Of a stretch of 64,000 nt of DNA, positions 34,326 through 45,900 are shown piece after piece. The DNA is taken from positions 7,019,001-7,083,000 of the forward strand of contig NC_065875.1 of assembly GCF_933775445.1 (NCBI RefSeq), in the 5' to 3' direction. This DNA is from Argentina anserina. Taxonomy: Eukaryota > Streptophyta > Magnoliopsida > Rosales > Rosaceae. Below the pieces are notes generated by a model. That model was not told where the DNA came from. It did not search any database and saw only the letters and a list, made by a program, of their open reading frames with translations. A program made the position numbers and the translations under genes. Each line of letters opens with the position of its first letter. Position 1 is the first letter of the stretch.

Positions 34326-34820
34326 TTAAATTAATAATTTTTTTAACAGTTTTAATTAAATCAATTATTCTTTGCTTAATTTAGTTATGAGAATAACCTA
34401 TTAATCAGAAAATACATATTGATTTATTTATACAATTAAAGAAATATTATGATTTTAGTGTCATTAAAATATTCTATAAAAAAGAAGCCTGGACACTATA
34501 AATACCCCTTCCAACATGAAGAGAGGGGACTTGAGAAGAAAAGAGAAAATCACTTGAGCAAGATCCACTCTCGAGAAATCCCGAAGTCTCCCAAGTCCAC
34601 GAAGAATCATCAACCTACTAAATCGCTCGTTCTTCATCAAATCCAAATCTAAACTCAAATTCTCAAGATCAAGTGCATGTCACCCTTAAGCCAAGTTACA
34701 TACAGAGATAGAATCAGTAGAGTTCACAAAGATTGTAACCTCGTGCTTGATTATCAATAAATTACATTTTATTTGTACACGTGTCTGCACTCTTATTTGT
34801 TTCTAGATTCTCATTCTACA
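34323..34820 (+). repeat. 3' LTR of the small LTR element
   Basis: Copy of 33052-33512 with an extra stretch of about 35 bp near 34398-34435 (CTATTAATCAGAAAATACAT and on) that the first copy lacks. Confidence 0.9.
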
Positions 34821-36077
34821 TTCTTTGTTTACATCCGATTTGTCTGATGGCTTGGTAATATCTCTCCAATTTTGGCTTCTCTATCTCATATGTCATGGAA
34901 TTATATCAGATCTAGGTTTCTTTGCTTTTAATCATCAGTTCTCCATTTTATTTTCATCAAATTTGAAGTTTAAGAATGAAGAGTATTCTATTCCTTTTTT
35001 GGACAAGTGATTCTAGCTTATCAATTTGGAATATGGTGTGGTTACAGGGTTGTGTGCTAGTTGAGTTCAATTTTGAGAGATGATAATACATATTTGATGA
35101 GGTTCTTGCTGTGCTCCTATATAAATGGTGTTATAATGGAGTTGGACAACGATTATAAGGTGAATATATTGTGATGGGAGACTCTATACTGTGATGGGCG
35201 ATTTGTAGTCTCAGTGTTATATTGTGCATATTCTTGTGTTGCATTACTTTTTCAATGCATGGTTGATGCTTCAGGTCAATTACAGAGATATTGGTGTTCC
35301 CTTTTCCAATTTGGGCATCCCTAATTCTTGAACATGAACTTTCTCTATGGTCTCAGGTGTTGTGCTCCAACTTATCAGTTTTTCATGTTTTTTCTTTATA
35401 TTAGAGTTTGTGTCTGTCGTCAAAAGAAAATAATTGACAAAGCAGTTTATAATTTCTTTATTTGTGGACTGGTGAGTGAGGGTTGACTATTTGGATTATC
35501 GATTACTTCTATGTCTAGTGTGAAGTTCATGCTTGAGGCTTGACTATTTGGATTATCGATTACTTCTATGGTGCAGATATCCCTCATGTCTCTAGTTGGG
35601 GTTGTTGCGCTTGAGGTTTCCATAAGGGGATTTGCAGTAGACTGATTTTATTGCCAATGGATGCATCTATATACATCTATTAATTCTATGGGTTTCTATT
35701 CAAGTAGAACAGTGATGACAAATTGCTTACTAGTAATATTTGGTTTCTTGGTAGAAGTGTATATGCCACAGATCGGGCACTAGAGTGATTGAGAAGACAC
35801 ATGCAGCTTTAAGTTCTACAAATTTTTAGACATATTTTCAAAGTTCAGATTTTCAATTTTAGTTGGTTCCTCTGTTGCCATGGTTATACATATATGCCCT
35901 ACTACAATCATCATATTCTTGTCATCTCGCACTAAGTGTTGCACTCAGATTGCTACTGCTTGTTGGGTTTTGATCTTTCGATGTTATCTTTTCTACATCC
36001 TGTAATCTGTTGCTATTTGGTTGATCACTTGTTCCAACCATTATGCTTCTTGTTCCAGGCATATGGTTGAGGGAGGG
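34821..36077 (+). other. Non-coding stretch ending in a polypurine tract; contains a 31-bp direct repeat
   Basis: There is no gene. It resembles the 3' non-coding tail of copia elements and ends GTTGAGGGAGGG (36066-36077), a polypurine tract abutting an LTR start. An exact 31-bp repeat (TTGACTATTTGGATTATCGA and 11 more bases) lies at 35483-35513 and 35540-35570. Confidence 0.5.
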
Positions 36078-36278
36078 TGTTAGGATTATAGGAGTAATAT
36101 TGTGCAGGGTAGTTATGTCATTTTGTTGTATCAACCTAGCATATATACTCATGTAACCTACATTTTCTATTCAATGAGAATAACACAATGTAGCCTCCAT
36201 AGCATTATTTCTCTCTTTACTTTCTTGCTTTGCTTTTCAATTCAATAAACCTTGAATCTTATCATGATATCAGAGCTG
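36078..36278 (+). repeat. Short copia LTR and adjoining primer-binding site
   Basis: The LTR opens TGTTAGGATTATAG right after a polypurine tract. It has AATGAGAATAACAC and AATAAACC signals and ends near 36262. The primer site TGATATCAGAGCTG (36265-36278) follows, one base off TGGTATCAGAGC in its first 12 bases. It thus serves as 3' LTR for what lies to its left and 5' LTR for what lies to its right. Confidence 0.75.
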
Positions 36279-36938
36279 TTATAGATCCAGGACCTTCGTT
36301 TTTCATGCTTCTGCAACCTCTCTTACTCTGAAAGTTTGCTCTATGTGTTTCAGATCTGGATCTATTTGGTACAGTTGAGCCTTGATTGCGTTCAAGCTTT
36401 GATTGTGCTTTAGATTTGAGATTCGAAGCTTTGCTAAGTTTGTTGAGTGTCATTTTTCACTATGTTTTTGAAAATGATGATATTTGAGTTCTTTAGCTAA
36501 TCTATGAGTTCTTTAGTTCAGTGATGCATGAAAATTGAGATATCGAGCAATACTGAGTAGTATATTGAGTCAAATCTTGTTTCTTGAGTAGGATCTTGAT
36601 TCTTGGAGAAACATTTAGCTAAAACTTGAGCAAATTGAGTTGTGAATGAGCAGAGTTGAGTAAAATAGTGCAAAATTGAGCGGAATCTCATGTTTTGAGT
36701 AAAGTTTTGGCGGAAAATTTAGTCAAAATTTGAGCAAAATTGAGTTAAAAGTTGAGTAGAGTCTTTTAAAGCAGTGTTGATTTGAGTTTTGGTTTTGCTT
36801 GATGGTGATCTGAGGTATTTGGTTGCTATTGATTGAGATTTTTGACAAGTGATTGGTTGAGAATAGAGATATTTGTTTTTTCAGCATAGTGATTGTTGTA
36901 GTTTTTCAGAGAAAGTTAGATTTGCTCAAAGAGAAAGA

Positions 36939-38040
36939 TGACTCATGTATTGACTCATTCTGATGTTCACTCCTTGTTGAGTGTGATAACAATGAAACTC
37001 ACTGAGATAAACTTTATGAAGTAGAGCTTTCAATTTCGACCAGCTCTTGCTGAGAATGGCTTTTTTGGATTTTATGATGGATCAGAAGTGACTCCACCTA
37101 AATATGTCTTAACTGTTGACGACCTTGTCACTAGTGAAGAGTCTACGGCTTATAAGATATGGAAACAAAATGATAGGGCCTTGCTCAGTCTTTTGATGGC
37201 TACATTGGATGAAGATATTTTTGATGTAATAATAAGTTGTAGTACATCTAGGCAAGCATGGCTTGCTCTTCAAGAGAGGTTCTTAGCAGTATCTAGAGTG
37301 AATATTATGCAACTTAAAACTGAGCTGCAAACTCTGAGGAATGGTAGTGAGTATTGAGAAATTTCTTCAACGTGTGAAGAATGCAAGAGATCTACTTCTA
37401 TTTGCAAGTGTCAGCATTCATGAAGAAGACATTATAATTGTGATTCTAAATGGCCTTCCAGATGAATTTTCTATTGTGAGGACGGTGATTGAAGGTAGAG
37501 AACTGCAGAGAGACGCATTGAAAGGTCTTTTCCTTCTACTTTGTCAAGCATGTCTGCTCTTGTTGCTTATGGTAGTGGAAATAGGAATTCTGATAAAGGT
37601 GTATATAATAGAAACTAGAATGGAGGCAAAACCAAAGATGGCAAGAATGGTGGAGGTTCATATGTTGAGTGTCAAGTTTGTGGTAAAAGAGGTCACACTG
37701 TTGATACTTGCTTTAAGGTGCACAAGTGTCAGATATGTGGAAAACATAGACATCTCACTAGCACATGTTATCAGAACCCAGATTATAAAGCATAAAGTAA
37801 TAGTGGCAATGGATCTGGTAATGTTAACCAAACTGTTGGTCAAAGTCCTGTTGCTCCTAGTCAAGCTCCTGAATGCCAGATTTGTTCTAATTAAGAAAGG
37901 ACACAGCTGCAAACTGCTTTTGTAGAAGTGATGTTCATATTGATCATCCTTCTAGATCTATTCCAACTTGCCAAATTTGTGGTCTCAAGGGTCATGTTGC
38001 CTTGAATTGCTCTCACATGAAAAATTTTTCTTATCAAGGC
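36939..38040 (+). pseudogene. Copia gag remnant
   Basis: Gag starts at about 36939 (MTHVLTHSDVHSLLSV) and reads to 37357 (KIWKQNDRALLSLLMATLDE; TSRQAWLALQERFLAVSR; LKTELQTLRNGS). It goes on in another frame at 37341-37510 (KNARDLLLFASVSI; ILNGLPDEFSIVRTVIEGRE). Zinc-knuckle-like C-x2-C-x4-H-x4-C clusters appear at about 37668-37715, 37725-37770 and 37968-38012. Stops at 37019, 37356 and 37794 kill it. Confidence 0.9.
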
Positions 38041-39160
38041 TTTGACCCTCCTACATCTTTGACTACTATGACTACTCAATCAACTACAAATTATGGATTG
38101 GCTAATTCAAATGCGTTTTTGAAAAATACTACTAGTTCAAGCTTTCTTGGAGGATTTAATCCCTCAACTGGTGCCTCAATCTAACAATGGCTTCTCAGTG
38201 TATGGTAATCAGTCTATTGGTTTCAATAACAATGAAGTGTGGATTAGAGATTCTGGGGCTACTCATCACATGACTGGTCTTAGAAACCTCTCCATTGCTC
38301 AGCCTTACAACTCAGACAACAAGATCACTATTGGTAATGGTACATGTCTAAATATAGGTCATACTGGTTCTAGTTACATTAAATCTACTTATCATGTGAT
38401 GAAGCTAAATACTGTTATTCATGCTTGGCTATGAATTTGCTATCTTTTACAAAACTTTGTAGGGATAACAATTATTTCATAACTCTAGATTAAATTGATA
38501 TTGTTGTGCAGGACAAGCTATCCAAATAGTAGTTATCTATCCAGGAAAGAGTAGTGAGGAAGGTTTGTTCCTGTTCATATCTCCTCTAGTGTCAACCATT
38601 CATGATCTCTCTCATTCTACCTTTGTGAGATCTGCTTTATTTCCTGTATGGCATCAGCGTTTAGGCCATCCTTCTTATCCCATAGTTTCTAAAATGTTGT
38701 CTAGGTCTGAAATAAAAGGACAAATAATTCTGACAACAAATATTTGTGTAGTCACTGTCTTGATGGCAAAATACATAGGTTGCCTTTTTATGAGTTTATA
38801 ACCAATGTAGCTGAACTTTTTCAAAATGTAGATTCTGATGTTTGGGGCCCTGCTCCCTATCTTTCTATTGAATGATACAAATACTATTTGACCTGCATTG
38901 ATGAATGTACCAAGTTTGCGTGGGTTTTCCCACTGATTAATAAATCTGATGTTCTATCTCAGTTTATTAAATTTTGTGCCTTTGTGGAAAATCAGTTTAA
39001 ACCCACAATTAGAATATATATCTCGAACAGATGGTGGAGGAGAATTCAATAGTAAAGAATTTAGGAATTTCTTGGATTCTAAAGGCATAGTTCACTACAT
39101 AACTTGTCCTCACACTCCTCGGCAGAATGAAGTTGCATAAAGGAAAAATAGGCATCTAGT
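38041..39160 (+). pseudogene. Copia protease, gag-pre-integrase and integrase N-part
   Basis: Protease is marked by VWIRDSGATHHMTG (about 38240-38280). The GAG-pre-integrase zinc motif is WHQRLGHPSYPIVSKML (about 38650-38700), followed by integrase core pieces: VDSDVWGPAPYLSIE, YYLTCIDECTKFAWVFPL (about 38880-38940), SRTDGGGEFNSKEF (about 39022-39062) and ITCPHTPRQNEVA with RKNRHLVE. Several stops interrupt the frames. Reading ends at about 39163, where an insertion begins. Confidence 0.92.
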
Positions 39161-39164
39161 AGAA

Positions 39165-39952
39165 ACAACTATCTCATTTACATCACCAAAACAAGTCATA
39201 TGAAGAAACTGAAAATAAGTTCTAGCTCTCCTTTTAGAATCATACCGAGACTTACTCATGAACAACTAAGGTTTGATCATGCAATTAGGGTTCTAAGTAG
39301 TAACCTAAGCACATAGACACTTAACACATTCGATTAATTCCAAGCAGTCCTAATCGTAATCTAACATGTTCATCTTATCATGTAATTCCAACGCCATGCA
39401 CATTGAATTCATTAAGCATGTCACCTACTTAACCAACAATCATGCAATTCGAAACTTATATATAAAAGAATAAACGTGTTTTTAGCATAAGTATTTAATC
39501 CAACAACCTAAATATCATACTATAAGCATAATCATAACACTTAGATATCGAAATTATTCAAAGATAAGTCACGGCAGAAACAAAAAATCATAAAACCAAA
39601 ACATGAAATCGAAACATTATATAAACATGACTTCCTTGCCTCACTAGGAATGCATCACGGCATCACTACTCCATGTCCAAATAGAATTTGTCTTTCTTGA
39701 AAAGAAATCGACGATTAAAGAATATGAAAGAATGAAAAATAGGAAAGTAGAGTCCTAGTCGAGCAAGGAATCCTAGCTCAATAAGGAGTTATAATACTTA
39801 GCACAATTTCATCATCAAATTCATCCAAATGGCATAGCTCGACTAAAACATACAAATGACAAATATGAACCTAAAACAACTAAATAAGAAGTAACAAAGC
39901 ATAAGAATAGAGCATATATACATTAAAAACGTCACACTTTGTACTCCTATCA
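39165..39952 (-). mobile_element. LTR-like insertion in copia pol
   Basis: About 0.8 kb of unrelated AT-rich, non-coding sequence splits the copia integrase from its RT. Its right end, on the minus strand, begins TGATAGGAGTACAAAGTGTG, nearly the same as the start of the block ending at 56359 (TGATAGGAGCACTTTGTGCG). Both are therefore likely LTRs of related gypsy elements on the minus strand. The left edge is approximate, and part of the copia pol between integrase and RT is also missing. Confidence 0.5.
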
Positions 39953-41805
39953 TTTGCTACTTTGCCATTTCTCAACAGAAAAATTATTCAAAATATTCTT
40001 TCTTTAGTGGTTTCACAACAATTTCTAATATTAGTGATATTATTGAGTAGGGGTCGGCAATGGGCCGGGCCAGGCCAGGCTTTAACGATTTTTTTCAATT
40101 TTTCGGGCCGGGCCGGGCCGGGCTTACTAAAAAAATCGAGGCCCACGGACTACCCACGGGCCCGGGCCTTACGGGCTTTTTTCGGGCTGGGCCAGGCTGA
40201 GCTTTTTGAACGGGCCGGGCCGGGCTGGGTCCATTATTTTTATGTGTAATGTATATTTTTTAATAAAATTTAAAAAAATAGAATATGGTAATTATTTAAC
40301 TAAATATAAGAAATATAACAAAATAATTTAACTAATTAACATATAGAACAAATTAATACATATAAAATTATTAATTTTAAAATGAACGGGCTTTGGGCGG
40401 GCTTTTGATCGGGCTTTTTAGGGCCGGGCCGGGCTTTGGCCTTATGGGCTCCAACGGGCCGGGCCTAGGGCCGGACTGAGGCTTTGAACCTTCGGCCTTT
40501 ACCCGGCCTTATACCCATAGGACCGGGCTTTGACCGGGCCAGACCGGGCTTTGGGCCGGGCTACCCACGGGCCGCCCACGGGCTTTTAGGCGCCCACGGG
40601 CTAAATGATGACCCTTATTATTGAGCCTAAAAGTTTCAGGGCTGCAACAAGAAAGGCTAAATGGGATGCTTCTATGCTTGAAGAGATTGAGGCCTTACAA
40701 AAACAAGTTACTTGGTCTCTTGTACCTGTCCCAGTAATAGAATTATTGTTGGTAGTGGATGGATCTATAAGGTTTGTTGCTCAAGGTTTTAGTCAGTCTA
40801 AAGGTCTTGACTATGATGAAACCTTCAGTCATGTTGTTAGACATAGCACTATTAGAATTATTTTAGCTTTTGTTGCTATGAATAATTGGGAGCTTAGACA
40901 GTTAGATGTTAAAAATGCTTTTTTGCATGGAGATTTGAAAGCAGAGGGTTATATGGCTCAGCCATAGGGTTTTGTTGATTCTAAATATCTAGATTATGTT
41001 TGTTTGCTGAGAAAGTCTCTATATGAAGAGGGTTATATGTCTCAGCCATAGGGGATATCAAGTAATTTTTTAGCTGAGTCTGGTGTTTGATATGAAAGAT
41101 TTAGGACAACTATCATAATTTATTGGCTTGGAAGTTTCTAAAAATAATAATGGCATTTTTCTGAGTCAGACCAAATATGCTAAAGACCTTCTAACTAGAG
41201 CTGGAATCGATTCTACTAATGTCTGCAGCTCTCCTTGTCTTCCTCATGTTAAACTGTCTAAGGATCAAGGTACTATTCTCTTTGATCCTACTATGTACAT
41301 GAGCATAGTTGGAGCTCTCAAATACTTGACATTCACTCAGCCAGACATAGCATATGCAGTCAATACAGTTTGTCAATTTCTCACTAGCCCTACAGATGTT
41401 CATTTTACAGCTGTTAAGATAATTTGAAGATATTTGAAGGGTGTTTTGGACAAGGGAATGTTCTATAGCTCTAGTGGTGCTTTGCATAATGCTGTGAATA
41501 TCAAGGCTTACTATGCTGCAAATTGGGCAGGTGAGGTAATTCAGAAACGTTCAACTACATGCTTTGTGGTTTATCTTGGAATGTGTCCAGTGTCGTGGCA
41601 GTCCAAGAAACAGGGTACTGTGTCAAGGAGCTCAATTGAGTCTGAATATAAGAGGCATTGTGGTTTATCTTGGATTAGACATCTATTATGTGATCTGAAA
41701 ATAAAAATGCCTCATGTCCCATTACTGAAATGTGACAATCTAAGTGCATTAGCGTTGGCTTCTAATTCTGTCTTTGGCCCTATGTTTGGATTTTACTTTT
41801 GTTAA
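39953..41805 (+). pseudogene. Copia reverse transcriptase and RNase H (interrupted by a MITE)
   Basis: Apart from the MITE at 40048-40617, this carries on the copia of 36939-39160. A faint FTTISN reading precedes the MITE. After it come IIEPKSFRAATRKAKWDASM, IEALQKQVTWSLVPVP, FVAQGFSQSKGLDYDETFS, RQLDVKNAFLHGDL (to 40967), then LEVSKNNNGIFLSQTKYAKD, YMSIVGALKYLTFTQPDIAY, SWQSKKQGTVSRSSIESEY and CDNLSALALASNSVF. The RT active-site part (YVDD) between 40970 and 41100 is deleted. The frame ends at 41805 and no 3' LTR follows, so the element is 3' truncated. Confidence 0.92.
40040..40625 (-). mobile_element. GGGCC-rich hAT MITE, 570 bp, with perfect 8-bp target duplication
   Basis: The element is 40048-40617, bounded by TTATTGAG at 40040-40047 and 40618-40625. 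The ends are TAGGGGTC... and ...GACCCTTA, that is, an 8-bp imperfect terminal inverted repeat with one mismatch. It is filled with GGGCCGGGCC and CCCACGGGC repeats around an AT-rich core of about 130 bp. An 8-bp duplication and TA(G/A)GG ends fit the hAT superfamily. It has no coding capacity. The strand is given to match the relative at 61644, which is in the opposite plus-strand orientation. Confidence 0.93.
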
Positions 41806-42087
41806 ATGACATTGTCATTTAATTTAACAAAAAAAAAACAAAAAGTGGTTGAATTTAGGCTGATCAACTTCATATTTTTATTTTTGTGCAATGGAGGCAA
41901 GCACCAAAAAGAAAACATCAAAAGCTACAGTTATTGAAGTATTTCGTAGACTCGCTACACCTAAAATGTCATATATAACTAATATAATGCCACGAGCACC
42001 GAGCTAGGAGGTTTGCAAAGGAATGGACGTAATTGAATTTGCAATATGCAATCCAGGACATGACTACTTCTCTTTAGCACCATATAT
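41806..42087. other. Intergenic after truncated copia
   Basis: It starts with an imperfect palindrome (GTTAAATGACATTGTCATTT, about 41802-41832). No gene is established. A short plus-strand stretch at 42008-42105 reads like protein (DVIEFAICNPGHDYFSLAPY) but is closed by stops and was not recognised. Confidence 0.45.
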
Positions 42088-42368
42088 TTACGTGAATGCA
42101 ACATAGTTTTCAGCAATATGAATCCTCCACTCTTGGAGTCTCGGATACCTTTGATCAGGTTTGAGGAGAATCAAGGGTGGTGTTGGTTGTTTTATGAGCT
42201 CTATAAACTCGAATGCCTTCGCCTCAAAACCTGATGAAATTAAAATTCCAGGAACAGCCGGATGAAGAAGCCATTCTTGATAAGCACAAGGCGAGTGATC
42301 GGCCGGCCTACTCTTATTTGAACTCCATATATGAGTTCCCGAATGTATGCCTATGAACTCCCCCTAAA
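42088..42368 (-). pseudogene. Exon-like relic of an unrecognised protein
   Basis: The minus strand holds an open frame of about 90 codons that reads like genuine protein: HIWSSNKSRPADHSPCAYQE, WLLHPAVPGILISSGFEAKA, FEFIELIKQPTPPLILLKPD, PRLQEWRIHIAENYVAF. It ends at a GTAAAT that could be a splice donor. A stop and an apparent frame change lie just upstream (about 42370). I do not recognise the family. It lies beside a fragment of IAA33, so both may be pieces captured or duplicated together. Confidence 0.45.
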
Positions 42369-42496
42369 CACCTTCGAATTTAAGAATAATGCAGCAAAGG
42401 TTATTAGAGGCTTCCTTCTACGTTCAAAACTTTGCATCATGTTTTGGCAAAAAGTGATCCGAAAATCCAAAATAATCAGTAATGGCACTTGCGGCA

Positions 42497-42622
42497 GTCT
42501 ATCTTTCTAATGCGACTCCAGGAATGAAGACATGAAAAACGATCTTGTTCTTGCCGGAGAGCTGAATTGGAAGCGAGTCACTAACATTCATTATGGTTGA
42601 GGGTCTACTACTATTGTAAAAC
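42497..42622 (+). pseudogene. Truncated duplicate of the IAA33 exon 1 / intron 1 junction
   Basis: The sequence ATCTTTCTAATGC(G)A(C)TCC, then GAAGACATG(A)AAAACGATC, then TTCTTGCCGGAGA(G)CTGAA and TTGGAAG(C)GAGT, then intron-derived ACATTC...GGTT(G)AGG, matches IAA33 at about 18040-18170. There are scattered substitutions and a deletion of about 14 bp. Because intron sequence is included, the copy arose through DNA, not through mRNA. The splice donor has changed from GTGAGT to GCGAGT. No other IAA33 exon is present nearby. Confidence 0.88.
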
Positions 42623-42988
42623 ACCCAACATGCTTCGTTATCATGTTTCGCGGATAAAGACCCCAAAAGTGAGCAATAGCTCTGCTTTTGTTTTCCTCTA
42701 ATCTTCTCTCATCAGGACTTTCATCAGTTTTCAAGATCATTATTACAGCATATACTCTTTTTATACAGTGCAATTGATGCAAGTCTAGTTATGCATCATC
42801 TGACAGTAGCTCAAATATGTAAAGCTATCAAATAAGCAAATGTATCAACTGATGAACTTGAAAAGAAAAGAAAAAATGAAAGTCAGAGTTTCAAGTGTCT
42901 GACCAATTTTAGAATAATGGGATGATAAAACGTCCAAAAAATTCGAATAACTCATTGTTTACCAACTGCAGCATCAGTACAACACAGT

Positions 42989-45900
42989 TTAGCTCGCTGG
43001 ATTGTCAAACGGAGGCAAACCCCACTCACTTGGGTTTAAATCCAACAAGGACCCCAGAACTTGGTCTGCAGCATCATGAAAAGAGCTGTCCAACCTTGGA
43101 TCTGGAACCATTACAACAGACCTACAGTCATATGTGAACATATTAGCAACTAAGAAGAAATTAAGGTCAAATCAAAGACCCATATGTTTTTTATTTCCTA
43201 GACAGATTTATCAGGCAAAAAAGTGTTGCTGTTCTGGGTAAGTGGGGAGAATAGAAGAACAGGCAAAACAGGTTTTAAGTGTTAACTGACAATCTGACAT
43301 AAAGCTCAGTTTACTTATATTGGTGCGTAGCAATTCTAAATTCTATCTCTTCTCAAAAGTTTGATACCAAGAACAATGAAAAGCTGTAGAATCTAATGCG
43401 AAGACAAATTGTCTTTAGCATTGATTAAAGATGTTGGTGAGGTTAGTTTTCAATTCCCAAGCATGGTCCTTGTGAATAAAATCATCCATTCATACATGGC
43501 CATTCCACCAATTTCTTAAAAAGGGTTTTCCCTGTTAAATTGGAATCAAGCCATTTCTGGGTTTGTTTAAGTGGTTGCCTTATCCAAGTACAATTGAGTG
43601 CTACTGTTCTATTTCTTAGACAGAACTTTATCAGGCACTAGTGTTAATGTTCTGGGTGAGAACAGAAAATACAGGCGATAGTGTGTTGTAATTTTAAATG
43701 CTACCTCTTCCAAAAGATTTCAAACAATATCAAGAACAGAAGCTGTAGAATCTGTCAATCTAATGCACAAAGGAAAATTTTCTAATATGAAAAGGGTTTT
43801 CCGTATGTAATTGGAATCCAGCCATATCTTGTCTCAGAGGTTAACTTATCCAAATCCAAATCCAAGCAGAAATTATCCAAAATTAAGGTCTTCATCTCCT
43901 CGAGAAAGATTTTCTCCCCTTCTATTAGCATTTCTTCCCTAAACACCTAAATGAGACCGTGCTTGTCAATACATATGACCCTTCAAAATCTTAAAGATTA
44001 AGAAACTTATATCAGATTGTTCACCAATGTAACAGTATAAAAGCAGATAATAGAAGTTTCAAGTTTCAACTCCCATGAAGCTCCAATGACCTCTATTGGT
44101 TGCTTTAAATTTTAGACGTTTAATAGAACCAGTCTCTGTTCTACAAGTAAGCATGGACACCAATACAAAAGCCGGATTCTCTATTTGGTTTACTGGATTT
44201 ATATTGGAATTAACATACCAACGCATGGTTGAGCTTATTCATAGGTCATCTAATCATTTTGCATTCGCAAGCAAAAGCCATCCACTCTATTAGGTCACCT
44301 AATCACCTAAGGCGTTTTATACAGTGAGAAAGATTCAAATTCCCTTTAAACAGGTTTTTTTTCTACCTTGAATGATTATTTCTCACTACATAATACCCAT
44401 CCAAATCTTGACGATTAAGAAACAAAACCTGCGCTAGAGACCAAATGCTGCTTTGTTGCAAATTATACCAATTAAAGTTAATAAATAAAAACTAAAACCA
44501 TAGAGTTCTATAACACAAATACTATTACTTCCTAATGCATGACTAGTGACACAATAATTCAGGATCAACTCTCTTGCTGTGATAGAAGGGTAGTTAGATG
44601 TGACCTAAGTTAGATCTTAGGGCTAAATTCTTGAAATATGGAATTGCTACTATAATTAACAATTTAACATCTAGTTTGCAGGCATCCTCTTTCTTCTTTG
44701 ACTACTGTAGTATATAAGTTCTAGATTAATTTTACACACAACCCGAAGTGACTATACTTCAAAACAAATCAGCCAACTACTTTCATGGAAAGAACTTACC
44801 AAATAAAGACAAATATTTTCAAAGTTGTAATTGTTAATGCATTAGAAGGAACTTTTCAAATGCAAAACAGATAAGAATGACACCAAATCCCTCACTGAGC
44901 AGACATCAAATGTAACAATTATTTGTAGCAATATAAACACTTATCAATCAGAACAGCACAGGTAATACTCATTTATGGCAATCCAACACTTATCAATCAA
45001 AACAGGAAACATAAAACTCAGTTCTAGTAATAGCGCCATATTTTTATGGTCAATCAACCTTTTACATAATCATCAGAACTGTAGATTTTATATAAAACTT
45101 TACCATACAATAAGAAACTCACATTCCTTTAAGTAATATTAATTTCTTCAAAAGCAAATTAACTATTTTGGAAATGTGTAAAAGATTTACAAAAAAGCAC
45201 TTACATTCCAGCATTCTTAGCTGCATGAACTCCAGAGGGTGCATCTTCAAATACCAGACATTTACTTGGATCTACCTGCCCACCCTGTTTATAGAACATT
45301 TCTGGTGAGCTACATCCACATATGATGACTTAAATTATGAACAAGATAAGAAAGTAATAGCTGAAAATTCTGTGTGACTGTGTATAAAATCCACAACAAC
45401 CCTATTATCATAAATGAATATATGTAACATGATTATACCTCAAAACGTTTGGATGCTGCAAGGAAAATATCTGGTGAGGGTTTGCCTTGTTTAACTTCTG
45501 GATCGTCACCGTTGACAACATGATGCATCAATGAAAAAAGTTCACGATGGCTTTGTGTTTTCAATTTGTAATGTCGCTTATTAGAACTGCAAGACATTTT
45601 TCAAAAAGTGATCCGTGTGGCCTTATTTATGATGTTACAATTTTTATGATTGCAATCATGGTAACAGAGGTAGGAAGGTTAGAAGTAGATGATCATGCTT
45701 AAGAAATGCACAAATCTCCTCCATTTGGAAAAATTGGTTACAAGTACAACACAAAAACTATATGAAGGAACTATACCCTGTTGCCAAGCAAAAGGGTATT
45801 GATTTTGCATGCAGATGTCTGATCAACTTGCTGGCTCCTACAAGTTATTACAATAATTAGATTCAAACTAGAAGAAGCTTTCTATAAAAATATTAAGATC

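Larger units (their letters stand above)
33052..34820 (+). mobile_element. Small non-autonomous LTR retrotransposon with gag fragment only
   Basis: Two direct repeats, 33052-33512 and 34323-34820, both begin TGATTAAATTAATAA and end with CTACA. Between them are only 810 bp. The primer site TTGGCACGCCCAGTGGGAC (33515-33533) follows the first repeat. It is of the same type as the site in the second Tat element, which suggests a derivative of a similar gypsy element. The internal region carries a gag N-terminal fragment and no pol. The target duplication is not clear (ACATT on the left, TTCTT on the right). Confidence 0.85.
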
